Shown one piece after another: positions 21,082 through 28,619 of a stretch of DNA of 36,771 bases. The notes below the pieces were generated by a model. The model had not been told where the DNA came from and ran no database searches. It saw only the letters and a list, made by a program, of their open reading frames with translations. A program made the position numbers and the translations under genes. Source of the DNA: an uncultured Collinsella sp. (GTDB taxonomy: Bacteria > Actinomycetota > Coriobacteriia > Coriobacteriales > Coriobacteriaceae); NCBI GenBank assembly GCA_900551815.1, contig URXE01000016.1, positions 1 to 36,771 of the forward strand, in the 5' to 3' direction. The first letter of the stretch is position 1, and each line of letters opens with the position of its first letter.

Positions 21082-21326
21082 GACTCGTCACCGTCCTCGG
21101 CCTTTGGCGGTTTCTGCTCGAATCGACACCACCTGGTTCCGCGCACGAGGCGAGATTTCGCGATGGCGTAGGTCTCGCCTTTCATTCGCTCCGTGTAGTC
21201 GCGGAACGCCGGGCATGCGCAATAGATCATCGTGCCGTCGAAAGGCTTGAATCTCGAATGCATGCACTTGATGCATGACGGCGTTCTGTACTTCCTAATC
21301 TCCCTGATCGTGTTCTTGAGCTTCAT
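21078..21326 (-). CDS. Small Cys-containing basic protein (82 aa)
   Basis: Starts at 21326 inside the end of the previous gene and stops in an ATGA overlap. CIKCMHSRFK and YCACPAFRDY could bind a metal. The rest is basic and helical (KLKNTIREIRKYRT). It resembles small phage proteins of the CxxC...C.CP type. Function unknown. Confidence 0.55.
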   Translation of the reverse strand: MKLKNTIREIRKYRTPSCIKCMHSRFKPFDGTMIYCACPAFRDYTERMKGETYAIAKSRLVRGTRWCRFEQKPPKAEDGDES

Positions 21327-21504
21327 GAGCCTTCACCTCGTTTCTCCCGTGAATGAACCGCTGCACCTCAACGCTGCAATCGCGGCACAGGTCGAAGCTC
21401 TCGATTTCGCTGGGCCAAAGCGCCCCACGGAACGTGCCGTGGGGGTCGTCGCCGATAATCAACTCGCCGCATTTGTCGCAGCGCATGCACTTGACCTTGC
21501 TCAT
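21295..21504 (-). CDS. Small zinc-binding-like protein (69 aa)
   Basis: The ATG at 21504 overlaps the upstream stop as ATGA. The N-terminal MSKVKCMRCDKCGELIIGDD and the later FDLCRDCSVEV form two Cys pairs typical of a zinc ribbon. It overlaps the next gene by 32 bp. Function unknown. Confidence 0.55.
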   Translation of the reverse strand: MSKVKCMRCDKCGELIIGDDPHGTFRGALWPSEIESFDLCRDCSVEVQRFIHGRNEVKAHEAQEHDQGD

Positions 21505-21731
21505 GCGCCATCGCCTCCGAGCTTCGCGCCGCACATCGGGCAGTAGCTGATGTCCTTCGTGTAGCAGCAGTCGCCGTTGTAGAGGCTGATGCCGATCACG
21601 TACGGCTCCTTCGCGGGGCCTTCCTTGCCGAGCACGCACAGGCGCTCTACCGATATGTCGTCGATGTCGCAGGCGCGGCCCTCTGCACTGGCGAACAGGG
21701 TTCGCCCTTCCTCGCAGTACTCGCAGCTCAT
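21501..21731 (-). CDS. Small protein with two Cys pairs (76 aa)
   Basis: The start MSCEYCEEGRTLF at 21731 overlaps the upstream stop as ATGA. It ends with YCPMCGAKLGG, the usual end of a zinc ribbon, and also has DCCYTKD in the middle. Similar proteins, often paired with DUF4406-type proteins, are common in phages of Gram-positive bacteria. Function unknown. Confidence 0.6.
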   Translation of the reverse strand: MSCEYCEEGRTLFASAEGRACDIDDISVERLCVLGKEGPAKEPYVIGISLYNGDCCYTKDISYCPMCGAKLGGDGA

Positions 21732-21943
21732 GCCATCACCCCCGCGAGGCATCCGGGGAATGTGCCCGTCAGGTCGATGCACGTGCCGTCATCGTCGACG
21801 GCGAAGCACTGGTAGCTGTCCTCGGTCATGGCCTCGACCTGCTTCAGCGCGTCCTCTCGCGTCTCGGCCTCGCCGATCTTGATGCCAGCCCTGTAGGCGC
21901 TCGCGTAGCTCTGGCAAAGCGAGCGCTCGTAGATCCCTATCAT
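21728..21943 (-). CDS. Hypothetical early phage protein (71 aa)
   Basis: The start at 21943 (MIGIYERSLCQSYASAYRAG) overlaps the upstream stop as ATGA. A helical N-terminus is followed by ETREDALKQVEAMTEDSYQCFAVDDDG. The longer reading in the same frame has a low-quality Arg-rich lead and is rejected. No family recognised. Confidence 0.55.
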   Translation of the reverse strand: MIGIYERSLCQSYASAYRAGIKIGEAETREDALKQVEAMTEDSYQCFAVDDDGTCIDLTGTFPGCLAGVMA

Positions 21944-22335
21944 TCCTGGCCCGCCTTCCACTCGTTGACCAGCTCGTCGTACTCCTCTCGGAACTCTGGC
22001 TCGAAATAGGCGATGAACTCGCTCTTGGTCATGCCGCAGCGCAGGCTTGAGTAGCCGACGTGCTCGATGCACCAGTCAGAGAACGGAATGAGCTTGCCGC
22101 CGTCGTCCACGCTCGTGCGGTAGCCGGTGCCGTCGCGGTAGAGCTTACGGCGGCCCTCCTTGCGGATGGCCTGCTCGACCTTCGAGGCATCGCGCTCGCC
22201 GCGCTCCATGAGCTTGCCGCGCAGCTCCTCTGCCTCGTCCTGCGCCTGCTCAAGCTTGCCTCGCAGCCAATCGCGCTCCGCCCGCGCCTGTTCCAGCTGA
22301 TCGAGCACGTACTGCTCGCATGTCTTGATCTCCAT
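21940..22335 (-). CDS. Hypothetical coiled-coil early protein (131 aa)
   Basis: The first 65 residues are a charged helix with coiled-coil periodicity (LDQLEQARAERDWLRGKLEQAQDEAEELRGKL). A short globular C-terminal part follows with CGMTKSEFIAYFEPEFREEYDELV. No domain recognised. It is linked to the next gene by ATGA overlap. Confidence 0.6.
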   Translation of the reverse strand: MEIKTCEQYVLDQLEQARAERDWLRGKLEQAQDEAEELRGKLMERGERDASKVEQAIRKEGRRKLYRDGTGYRTSVDDGGKLIPFSDWCIEHVGYSSLRCGMTKSEFIAYFEPEFREEYDELVNEWKAGQE

Positions 22336-22338
22336 GGG

Positions 22339-22794
22339 TCATATCCCTTCTCGTATCATCTCGTTGCCGTCACGGTCTGTGATCAGCCAATATCCGTATT
22401 CGTAGAGGCCAGGGCTGTGCGGCTCGTAGACCTGCAACAGCTGGCCCGTCCACCAGGCCTCCTCGTAGATCGGATGCCGCCAGCGCCACTCGGCCTTGAG
22501 CCGCGCCCCGCCGTGGAACTTGTCGTGGCATCCGGTGGTGCCGCTGCCGCAGAGGCAGAACAGCGGGCTTCGCAAGTCCCAGGCGCCGCACGGCGTGACC
22601 AGGCAGAACGTCTCGCCCCAAGACCGGTGCGCCACGTGGTGCACGCTTCCGGCGCGCCTGCCGCAGACGCAGCACCGGGGCGAAAGCGCCTCGTAGGCCT
22701 TTCCGTGGGTGTAGTGCGCCCCCAGGTGAGGCTTGCCGTAAAGCTCGGCTCGCTCTTTGGGGTAGCCGCGAAGCACCCCCGCATCGAGGATCAT
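22339..22794 (-). CDS. HNH-like / zinc-binding recombination protein, NinG- or HNH-type
   Basis: The product is 151 aa with CCVCGRRAGSVHHVAHRSWG (Cys pair and tandem His) and further LFCLCGSGTTGCHDKFHGG (Cys pair and His pair). This arrangement is that of an HNH-type nuclease fold with structural zinc. The start at 22794 overlaps the stop of the helicase loader gene as ATGA. The C-terminus is unremarkable. Nuclease activity is inferred from the motif spacing only. Confidence 0.65.
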   Translation of the reverse strand: MILDAGVLRGYPKERAELYGKPHLGAHYTHGKAYEALSPRCCVCGRRAGSVHHVAHRSWGETFCLVTPCGAWDLRSPLFCLCGSGTTGCHDKFHGGARLKAEWRWRHPIYEEAWWTGQLLQVYEPHSPGLYEYGYWLITDRDGNEMIREGI

Positions 22795-23504
22795 TGCAGC
22801 CTCCCGTCCGGGCCATCGAAGTGCTCGACCCTCGCGGCGCCCCTCAGCCGCGACACTATTGCCTTCGCGGTGTCAGGGTCTCCCTGCTCGGCAAGCCTGC
22901 GCACGAGGTCGCTTGGCTTGTACTGCGTTGTCACCAGCGTGGGCAGCATCGCGGAGTAGCGCTGGTCGATCAGGCTGAACAGGCTGTCCAAAACGAAACC
23001 CGTCGGCCTGCGCTTGCCCAGGTCGTCCACGATCAGGTAGCGCACCTCGGCGTAGCGCTTGAGCGGGTCGCCGCCGTCGTGGAAGCTGCGCTGGATCTCG
23101 TCGAGGATGCGGTACATCGGGGCCATGAGCACCGACCGCTTGCCTCCGGCCAGGCGCTTTGCCACGGCTGCGGCGCAGGTGGTCTTGTGAGTTCCGACGT
23201 CTCCCCAGAGGTACACCCACTGGCCGCGCTTCATGCACTCGGCGATCTCCGCAGCCAACGGGTGGTCGAGGCTCACGTAGCGATCGGGCACGCCCGCCCG
23301 CTTCCAGTCGTGCATGGCTTTGTCGAGCACGGCCTTGCGAGCCGCCTCGGCCTCGGCCTGGCGCTCCTTCTCGCGCTCGGCCTCGGCGCCCGCGCAGCCG
23401 CACTGCTCGTAGCCGCAGAACAGCGTCCGCCCAGCGAGCCGCGTGGTGCGGGCCTTGAGGGTCGCGCCGCAGTGCGGGCACTCAGTCGTAGGCCGAAAAT
23501 CCAT
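22791..23504 (-). CDS. DnaC/IstB-type AAA+ helicase loader
   Basis: The product is 237 aa. The N-terminal zinc-ribbon region has CPHC (residues 9-12) and further Cys near 30-37, followed by a charged helix. The ATPase part shows Walker A GDVGTHKT (101-108), Walker B YLIVDDLG (156-163) and the sensor region TLVTTQYKPSDL, followed by IVSRLRGAARVEHFDG, as in DnaC and IstB proteins. In phages it loads the host replicative helicase at the phage origin. The adjacent upstream gene is the likely initiator, overlapping it by 23 bp. Confidence 0.9.
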   Translation of the reverse strand: MDFRPTTECPHCGATLKARTTRLAGRTLFCGYEQCGCAGAEAEREKERQAEAEAARKAVLDKAMHDWKRAGVPDRYVSLDHPLAAEIAECMKRGQWVYLWGDVGTHKTTCAAAVAKRLAGGKRSVLMAPMYRILDEIQRSFHDGGDPLKRYAEVRYLIVDDLGKRRPTGFVLDSLFSLIDQRYSAMLPTLVTTQYKPSDLVRRLAEQGDPDTAKAIVSRLRGAARVEHFDGPDGRLQ

Positions 23505-24132
23505 CGTCTGGCACCTCCTTTGCCATGCCGTTTTTTGGCTTCGAGGAGCGCACCCAGATGCGCACCGAGGCCTTCCAGTCCTTCATCTTCGCCTTTCCGA
23601 CCATCCAGCCCTTCTGGGCGTAGAAGTCGACGAAGCGCTCGGGGTCGAAGTCGGTCGAGGCGAGGTCGAGGCCCTTGCCCTCCGCGTAGCTTCGGGCGTA
23701 CTCGTCGACCTCGGCGGGAGAGGGGGCGCGGAAACGCGCCGCTTTCCCTCTCTCCTTAATCCCTTTTCCTGACTCCTCTTCCTCTTCCTCTTCGCTTGCC
23801 CGTTTGCTCTCGGGTTTGCTTGCATCGTTGCTTGCCGCTTTGCTCTGCGTTTTGCTTCCGCTTTTGCTTGGCGGTTTGCTTCCCGTTTCGCTTGCCCGTT
23901 TGCTTTCGGGTTTGCTTGCCGCCTTGCCGCCCGATCCTCCCGCCACGATGCGCTTGCGCGAGGTCTCCATGACTGGCTGCACGGCGAACAGCACGGCCTC
24001 TTGGGCGTCCGTCCGAGGCTCGGGCTGCTCGCCAGTTCGCAGGTACCGGACGATCATGCCGATAAGCTCGTCGCCCTCCCTGCGGTTGCGCAGCCTAAGC
24101 GGCCCGTCTATGAGCGAGTCCAGTACCTGCAT
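23482..24132 (-). CDS. Phage replication protein, DUF6291/DnaD-like
   Basis: The product is 216 aa. The N-terminal 60 residues (MQVLDSLIDGPLRL...MIVRYLRTGEQP) and VLFAVQPVMETSRKR resemble DUF6291-type replication proteins. The middle is a low-complexity Ser/Lys linker (repeats of x-S-K-x-x) ending in a run of seven Glu. The C-terminal part (SPAEVDEYARSYAEGKGLDL...FDPERFVDFYAQKGWMVGKAKMKDWKASVRIWVR) matches the C-terminal domain of phage replication organisers. The Ser/Lys linker is encoded by regular DNA repeats that could be origin iterons. Confidence 0.75.
   Translation of the reverse strand: MQVLDSLIDGPLRLRNRREGDELIGMIVRYLRTGEQPEPRTDAQEAVLFAVQPVMETSRKRIVAGGSGGKAASKPESKRASETGSKPPSKSGSKTQSKAASNDASKPESKRASEEEEEEESGKGIKERGKAARFRAPSPAEVDEYARSYAEGKGLDLASTDFDPERFVDFYAQKGWMVGKAKMKDWKASVRIWVRSSKPKNGMAKEVPDDGFSAYD
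23792..23919 (-). repeat. Direct repeats inside the replication gene; candidate origin iterons
   Basis: Two 32-bp copies at 23792-23823 and 23888-23919 differ at one base and start 96 bp apart, equal to eight 12-bp units. Between them TTTGCTT-type units recur about every 12 bp. In lambda the origin lies within the O initiator gene as four iterons, so an origin here would be natural. The repeats may instead be a simple result of the Ser-Lys protein repeat. Confidence 0.55.
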
Positions 24133-24145
24133 GCCGCCATCGCCC

Positions 24146-24709
24146 CTAAAACGGGATGTCGCCGTCGTACAGGCTTTCCTGGGCGGGCGGCATGGGTGCT
24201 TGCTGGGGTGCCGCCTGCGGGGCTGGCTGCGGCGCGTACTGGGCGGGCGCCTGCTGGTAGCCCTGCGGTGCCGCCGGGGCTTGTTGGTAGGCCTGCTGCG
24301 CGTTCCACTGCTGCGGCGCCGCCTGCGGGGCTGGCTGCGGCGCGTACTGCTGCTGGTATCCCTGCGGCGCTTGCTGGCCCTGCTTCTGGCTCATGAGCTC
24401 GATCTCGTCCACGATCACCTCAAGCTTGGATCGGCGCTGGCCGTCCTTGTCCCAGCTCGAATAGCGCAGCTTGCCCTCGATGGCCACCTTCATGCCCTTG
24501 TGCAGGATGCGGCCCATGCTCTCGGCGCGGTTGCCGAACATCGTGCAGTCCACGAAGTTCGGGTAGTCCTCCCACTCGCCGGTTTGCTGGTTGCGGCGGC
24601 GGTCGTTGACGGCCACGCCAAAGCCCAGAACCTGCATGCCGCCCTGGGTAGCCCGCAGCTCGGGGTCGCGGGTCAAGTTCCCGCTGATGTTCACTCGGTT
24701 GATCGACAT
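24146..24709 (-). CDS. ssb: Single-stranded DNA-binding protein
   Basis: The product is 187 aa. The OB fold spans about residues 1-110 with SINRVNISGNLTRDPELR, FGVAVNDRRRNQQTGEWEDYPNFVDCTMFGNRAE and KVAIEGKLRYSSW. A long Gln/Ala/Pro-rich linker with YAPQPAPQAAPQQ copies follows, ending in the conserved acidic tip DGDIPF, which binds partner proteins. It lies between recombination and replication genes. Confidence 0.97.
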   Translation of the reverse strand: MSINRVNISGNLTRDPELRATQGGMQVLGFGVAVNDRRRNQQTGEWEDYPNFVDCTMFGNRAESMGRILHKGMKVAIEGKLRYSSWDKDGQRRSKLEVIVDEIELMSQKQGQQAPQGYQQQYAPQPAPQAAPQQWNAQQAYQQAPAAPQGYQQAPAQYAPQPAPQAAPQQAPMPPAQESLYDGDIPF

Positions 24710-25057
24710 TTAGTAACTCCCTTCGCCGGTCCCGTTCGACCAGGTGCGCTTTATGTCCTCGTCGACGGTTCGGATCTTGAGCTTGTACACGTTTATCGCC
24801 TCTTGGCTCGCCTTGTAGAGCGCTTCGGCGCAGTCCCTGCGCTGCTTCAGCTCGGCTATGTCCTCACGGCCTCGGCAGAGGTCGCTTATCACCGTCACTG
24901 GCGTTCCCTTGGATCGCTCCTCAAGGATCGCGATGCGCAGCGCCTTGCGGTACTCGGCCTCGTTCTCGGCGTACTGGCTTCCGCTGTTGCGCAGCGCCTG
25001 AAGCTCGTCCATGAGCCTGTCGAAGAGCTGCATGCGCTCGGCGTAGAGGTCTTGCAT
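24710..25057 (-). CDS. Hypothetical helical protein in the recombination module (115 aa)
   Basis: The product is 115 aa, mostly helical and charged (LYAERMQLFDRLMDELQALRN, then ALRIAILEERSKGTP, LKQRRDCAEALYKASQEAINVYKLKI). The start at 25057 lies close to the ERF gene stop (25061), and its stop abuts ssb. It probably works with ERF and SSB, but no family is recognised. Confidence 0.6.
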   Translation of the reverse strand: MQDLYAERMQLFDRLMDELQALRNSGSQYAENEAEYRKALRIAILEERSKGTPVTVISDLCRGREDIAELKQRRDCAEALYKASQEAINVYKLKIRTVDEDIKRTWSNGTGEGSY

Positions 25058-25060
25058 GGC

Positions 25061-25630
25061 CTACACGACCTGCCATGCGGGGGACGGGCAGCACCCGGGG
25101 TTGGCCTTGAACTGCTCGTACTGCTGGCGGCTCTCGAACTGGTAGGAGGTGCCGCAGCTCTTGCACTTGGCGATGAATTGGCCGAACTCGGGCGGCTCCT
25201 TCTCGGCGGGCTTGCCGTCACCCATGAGGGTGTCGGGGTCACTCGTGCCGTCGATGTCGAAAGCTCCGCAGAGCGCGTACTTGCGGGCATAGCTCGATGC
25301 GCTGCCCGTGACCTGCGCCTCGTTCATGCCCTTCTGGCTCAAAGGCTCGCGGGCGTACGCATCGATCTCCAAAGGCTCGCCGTGGCCGTCCTCGAAGAAC
25401 AGGCGGCACGTGGCCTTGACGTAGTAGCGCTCGCCGATCTGCTCGATCGAGTCGTTGAGCGTGAAGGCGATTCCCGCCGCCTTGCACGGCTCCTTGAGCG
25501 CCGCAACGATGTCCTCCATGCTGCGGTAGTAGAAGTTGCCGTGGGCGTTGTAGCGTGCCTTGGGCACCACCACGGATCGCTGCACCTGGGCCACGGCCTC
25601 GGCCAGCGTCATGTGCTTGTCTTCTGCCAT
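25061..25630 (-). CDS. ERF family single-strand annealing recombinase
   Basis: The product is 189 aa. It has the ERF pattern: YNAHGNFYYRSMEDIVAALKEPCKAAGI, followed by YYVKATCRLFFEDG and the signature GSASSYARKYALCGAFDID. A short zinc-ribbon-like segment CKSCGTSYQF follows near the C-terminus. ERF proteins anneal single strands in phage recombination and circularisation. Flanked by the DUF1351 gene and ssb. Confidence 0.93.
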   Translation of the reverse strand: MAEDKHMTLAEAVAQVQRSVVVPKARYNAHGNFYYRSMEDIVAALKEPCKAAGIAFTLNDSIEQIGERYYVKATCRLFFEDGHGEPLEIDAYAREPLSQKGMNEAQVTGSASSYARKYALCGAFDIDGTSDPDTLMGDGKPAEKEPPEFGQFIAKCKSCGTSYQFESRQQYEQFKANPGCCPSPAWQVV

Positions 25631-25633
25631 CGT

Positions 25634-26617
25634 CTACTCCATCCTCGCTGCCACCTGGGCTGGCGTGCCCCGGCGGATGCTTCCGGTGATTCCCTGCGCC
25701 TTGAGCAGGGATGCGAGCGCCTGCATCTGCGATCGCGTGGCGCTCGGCACCTCGACCATCCACGCCTCCAAAGGCTCCGCGACCGGTGCTGGCATGGGTG
25801 CCGGCATTGGTGCGGGCATTGGCACTGGCGCGGGCATCGGCTCAGGCTCGGGCGCTGCGATCGGCTCTGGCTCAGGCTCTGGTTCAGGTTCAGGCTCCGG
25901 CTCAGGCTCGGGTGCCATGGCCGCCTTCAGCTCGGCGATTCGCTGGTCTTCCTCGTCGGCCAGACGCGCCGCGTTCAAGGCGGCTCCGAGGTCGAGCGTG
26001 CGGAAGAACTCGCGCTCCGCGTCGGCGTAGTGCGGCATCGCCTCCTGCTGGGCCTTGAGCGTTTCCCAGTCTCTGGCCACGTCGGACACCTTGGCCTCAA
26101 GCGCCTGCTGCGCCTTGATCTCGCCGAAGGTCTTGTTGAGCCACTGCGGCTCATGCAGGCGCTCGTAGGGGACGACCGGCGCGAGCAGCCCCGCGAACTC
26201 CTCGTAGTGCTGCTGTAGGCGCGAGTAGAGCGCGTCCTTGCGCGTCTGCTCGGCCTCGTCAAGCTGCGCCTTGATGGCGTCGGTTGATTCGTCGATGATG
26301 GCCGTGATCTGCTTGCAGCGCCTCTCGAATGCGTCGAGCGGCTTGTTGTACTCGCGCTTCACGGCCTTGCGGCGTTCGTCGATCTCCTTCTTGATGCCGT
26401 TGAGGTAGCTGCGGTCGTGCTTGGCCTCCTTGATGGCCTGGGCGCTCGTGAGGTCGTAGGTGGCGCCCTCGTAGTCGGCCACGACCTTCTTCACGTGGGC
26501 CTCCAACGCGTCCATGTTCGAAGCGATAGTGGCCTCGGTGTAGGTGACCTCAAGCGTGGTGGCCTCGGCCTCGATGACCTCTGCCTCGACCTGCTGCGGT
26601 TCGGTTTCCTTAGCCAT
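25634..26617 (-). CDS. DUF1351 family protein with Glu-Pro repeat linker
   Basis: The product is 327 aa. The N-terminal 210 residues are helical and match DUF1351 (DRSYLNGIKKEIDERRKAVKREYNKPLDAFERRCKQI, then a coiled coil), a family seen next to phage recombinases. A run of Glu-Pro repeats (about residues 232-255) and Pro-Met-Pro-Ala repeats (about 260-275) form an extended linker. A short C-terminal domain follows (SATRSQMQALASLLKAQGITGSI). The repeats are visible as 6-bp units at about 25,860-25,917. Confidence 0.85.
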   Translation of the reverse strand: MAKETEPQQVEAEVIEAEATTLEVTYTEATIASNMDALEAHVKKVVADYEGATYDLTSAQAIKEAKHDRSYLNGIKKEIDERRKAVKREYNKPLDAFERRCKQITAIIDESTDAIKAQLDEAEQTRKDALYSRLQQHYEEFAGLLAPVVPYERLHEPQWLNKTFGEIKAQQALEAKVSDVARDWETLKAQQEAMPHYADAEREFFRTLDLGAALNAARLADEEDQRIAELKAAMAPEPEPEPEPEPEPEPEPIAAPEPEPMPAPVPMPAPMPAPMPAPVAEPLEAWMVEVPSATRSQMQALASLLKAQGITGSIRRGTPAQVAARME

Positions 26618-26813
26618 AGATCTCGCCCGTCTCGTCGTCGAAGTCCACGGCCTGCTGCTGCTCAGCCACGGTGAGCAAAACCGTCTTGCCGCTCTGCTTG
26701 ATGATGCGGAAGGCGTCGGCGTTGTCGGTCAGGATCTCGAATTGCAGGGTCGCAACGCTGCCCTTCACGGTGGCCTGCTTGAACTGCGCCTGGATGGTGG
26801 CTTCGTTGATCAT
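26610..26813 (-). CDS. Hypothetical protein (67 aa)
   Basis: The start at 26813 (MINEATIQAQFKQATVKG) is preceded by AGGAGGTAACGAC. It is a compact alpha/beta protein with a strand-rich middle (SVATLQFEILTDNADAFRIIKQSGKTVLLTV). It overlaps the DUF1351 start by 8 bp. No family recognised. The upstream-extended reading has no ribosome binding site. Confidence 0.65.
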   Translation of the reverse strand: MINEATIQAQFKQATVKGSVATLQFEILTDNADAFRIIKQSGKTVLLTVAEQQQAVDFDDETGEIYG

Positions 26814-26824
26814 GTCGTTACCTC

Positions 26825-27142
26825 CTATTTGATGCCGAGAACGGCGGCAAGGAACGCGCGACCGAACTCGCGCTCTTCCTCGCTGACGGGCTTGATCTTG
26901 CCGGCGATGAACTCGCGGCTCTTGGCGACGCACTTCTCGTCGATCCTGGAAAGCCCGGCCTCGCAAAGCGCGATCATCACGTGGTAGGCGTTTGCCGCCG
27001 TCTCACCGTCGTTGTTGTCAGGATGCGTGGCGTCGAACATGAGGTTGTTCGCGATGCAGGCGGCGTGGTCGAGCACTGCTTTGTGGAACTTGGTCCCGTG
27101 GAAGTCCTCAAAGCCGTTCTCTTCGAAGTATTTGGCGTTCAT
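26825..27142 (-). CDS. Hypothetical early phage protein (105 aa)
   Basis: The start at 27142 (MNAKYFEENGFEDFHG) follows AAAGGAGAAGAA and overlaps the resolvase stop as ATGA. It is mostly helical (KAVLDHAACIANNLMFDA, TAANAYHVMIALCEAGLS, EREFGRAFLAAVLG). No motif recognised. Confidence 0.65.
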   Translation of the reverse strand: MNAKYFEENGFEDFHGTKFHKAVLDHAACIANNLMFDATHPDNNDGETAANAYHVMIALCEAGLSRIDEKCVAKSREFIAGKIKPVSEEEREFGRAFLAAVLGIK

Positions 27143-27600
27143 TTCTTCTCCTTTACGTACTCCTCGACGAAGTACTCGATGTAGATGTCTATGCGTGGTT
27201 TGGTGCCGTATGGCGACCTCGGGCGCTTGGTGACGGCTCCCATGTCGACCTGCGAATCGTCCTTGAAGGCGATCCCGTTGAGCGCGTCGCAGGCGAGCTT
27301 GCCGAGGTTGTCCCAGTCGGGCTTGCCGAGGTCGGCGCGGCCCTCCCAGTACTTCGGGTTGCTCTTCGCGAGCGGCCTGGTGGTCGAGATCCGCATCACG
27401 ACCGGGCCGTCGTGGTTGGCGAAGGTCTCGCCGTATGCCGCGCGGAACGCGTCCTTGATGGCCTTCTCGGCCTTGAGCGTCTTGGTCGGCGTGTAGGTGC
27501 GGTGGTTGCGGTAGTCGGTCATAGGACGCTGCTTTCCAACAAGCTCTGCTGGGTGCATGGTGATGTGCGCCGTGGCCGCAAGGGTGCGCTGCCAGCTCAT
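27139..27600 (-). CDS. RusA-family Holliday junction resolvase
   Basis: The product is 153 aa. The ATG at 27600 overlaps the upstream stop as ATGA; a longer reading has a low-quality Arg-rich lead. An internal Met at residue 28 (MTDYRNHRTYTPTKT) is the alternative start. The pattern fits RusA: TPTKTLKAEKAIKDAFRAAYG, then RADLGKPDWDNLGKLACDALNGIAFKDDSQV with the conserved acidic residues of D-W-D-N and K-D-D. RusA resolves four-way junctions made during phage recombination. Part of the ERF/SSB module. Confidence 0.9.
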   Translation of the reverse strand: MSWQRTLAATAHITMHPAELVGKQRPMTDYRNHRTYTPTKTLKAEKAIKDAFRAAYGETFANHDGPVVMRISTTRPLAKSNPKYWEGRADLGKPDWDNLGKLACDALNGIAFKDDSQVDMGAVTKRPRSPYGTKPRIDIYIEYFVEEYVKEKK

Positions 27601-27932
27601 TCGCTGAACCCATCGCTCTGGCTGCGGTGCTTGTTGAAGGCTCCGCGCAGCTCTGGGTACCGCGCCTCCATGATTCGGGCAAGGGCTGGGGCTATGCCGT
27701 TCTTGCAGCCAACGTGCAGCTCGTTGCGCACCATGTTCACCAGGTAGTTGATCGACACGTAGCCCTTCTCCTTGAGGCGGCGGGCGTTGGAGAGCATGAA
27801 CCGCCACGCCTCGGGGTTGGCCTCGATCCACTTCTTGGCCTCGGCAACGTCTTGCTCGCCAGCCATGCCCAGGCCGAAGATCTCAAGCTGGTTGCTCTGG
27901 GGTTTGGGGCGGTATATCTCGTCGTTACGCAT
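27597..27932 (-). CDS. Hypothetical early phage protein (111 aa)
   Basis: The start at 27932 (MRNDEIYRPKPQSNQLEIFG) overlaps the end of the upstream gene by 8 bp. The middle contains helices (AEAKKWIEANPEAWRFMLSNARRLKEKGYVSINYLVNMVRNEL), resembling a small DNA-binding-like phage family found beside RusA genes. The function is not known. Confidence 0.65.
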   Translation of the reverse strand: MRNDEIYRPKPQSNQLEIFGLGMAGEQDVAEAKKWIEANPEAWRFMLSNARRLKEKGYVSINYLVNMVRNELHVGCKNGIAPALARIMEARYPELRGAFNKHRSQSDGFSE

Positions 27933-28209
27933 TGAGCACCGCCATGCTGCCCACGGCTCGCTGGGCGTCGGCAACAGCCTGGTCCATCGTGGGGATGACC
28001 CAGAGCCAGAGCACGGCGAGGAAGATCATGAGGGCCGCGAGGAAGCCGACCATGACGCCCGCCTTGAACTGCGAGCGCTCAAGCTGCTCCTGCGCCGTCG
28101 GGCGCTTGCCCTCGAATGGTATGATGGACGCAGCCTCTTTCGAGGCGGCTACGTAGCGGGTGCCCGAAGTGTGGTAGCGGGGGGCGCTCGCTTTCTTTTT
28201 TGTCTGCAT
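27925..28209 (-). CDS. Small single-pass membrane protein (94 aa)
   Basis: The start at 28209 (MQTKKKASAPRYH) follows GAAAGGAGAACGGAA; an in-frame upstream Met has no such site. A basic, disordered N-terminal half of about 45 residues precedes one transmembrane segment (AGVMVGFLAALMIFLAVLWLWVI, about 51-73) and a short C-terminal tail. Function unknown. No holin partner is present. Confidence 0.65.
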   Translation of the reverse strand: MQTKKKASAPRYHTSGTRYVAASKEAASIIPFEGKRPTAQEQLERSQFKAGVMVGFLAALMIFLAVLWLWVIPTMDQAVADAQRAVGSMAVLNA

Positions 28210-28256
28210 TTCCGTTCTCCTTTCGGTGTTTTCGCAGGTCATTGCTAGGGCGCTTT

Positions 28257-28619
28257 TTAGGGCCTCTTTTTTGTCGCCTTTTTCGCCCTGCTCTTCTGGC
28301 TGTAGTAGCGCTGGCGCTGCCTGTCATTCCTCTTCTCCCTGATCGCCTCCTCCTTCATTGCGTTGGCCTGTTCGGCGAGGTCTGCCATGTGAAGCTCCTT
28401 CGTGCACTCGATGCACCAGCCGTTGACCCTGTTGAGCGGTCGGAACGTCCATTGGCCGCAGCGGGGGCACTGCCTGCGCTTGCGGAGTGAGAGTCCGCAC
28501 TTCCGCGCCATATGCTTCACTGAGTCGATGGAGCGCCCGAGGTCCTTGGCTACCTGCTTGGCGCCGTCTCCAGCGTGCTCTTCGAGGTATCTGAGTTCAC
28601 GTGTAGACCACTGCTTCAC
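28257..28619 (-). CDS. Helix-turn-helix / zinc-ribbon early regulator-like protein
   Basis: A GTG start at 28619 overlaps the upstream stop as GTGA, giving 120 aa. Residues 1-45 have a SANT/sigma-like helix-turn-helix pattern (WSTRELRYLEEHAGDGAKQVAKDLGRSIDSVKHMARKCGL). A Cys-pair ribbon CPRCGQW...CIECTKEL follows, with a basic C-terminal tail (RQRQRYYSQKSRAKKATKKRP). It probably binds DNA. It may regulate the early operon. Confidence 0.65.
   Translation of the reverse strand: MKQWSTRELRYLEEHAGDGAKQVAKDLGRSIDSVKHMARKCGLSLRKRRQCPRCGQWTFRPLNRVNGWCIECTKELHMADLAEQANAMKEEAIREKRNDRQRQRYYSQKSRAKKATKKRP

Noticed and set aside
23792..23919. CRISPR array
   Set aside because: The repeats are in-frame codons for a Ser-Lys linker with no unique spacers of regular length. 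No CRISPR array is present in the window.
23804..26218. 804-codon open frame on the plus strand
   Set aside because: It lies opposite ssb, ERF and DUF1351, is Leu/Arg/His-rich and matches no family. It is a by-product of high GC content and codon bias on the other strand.
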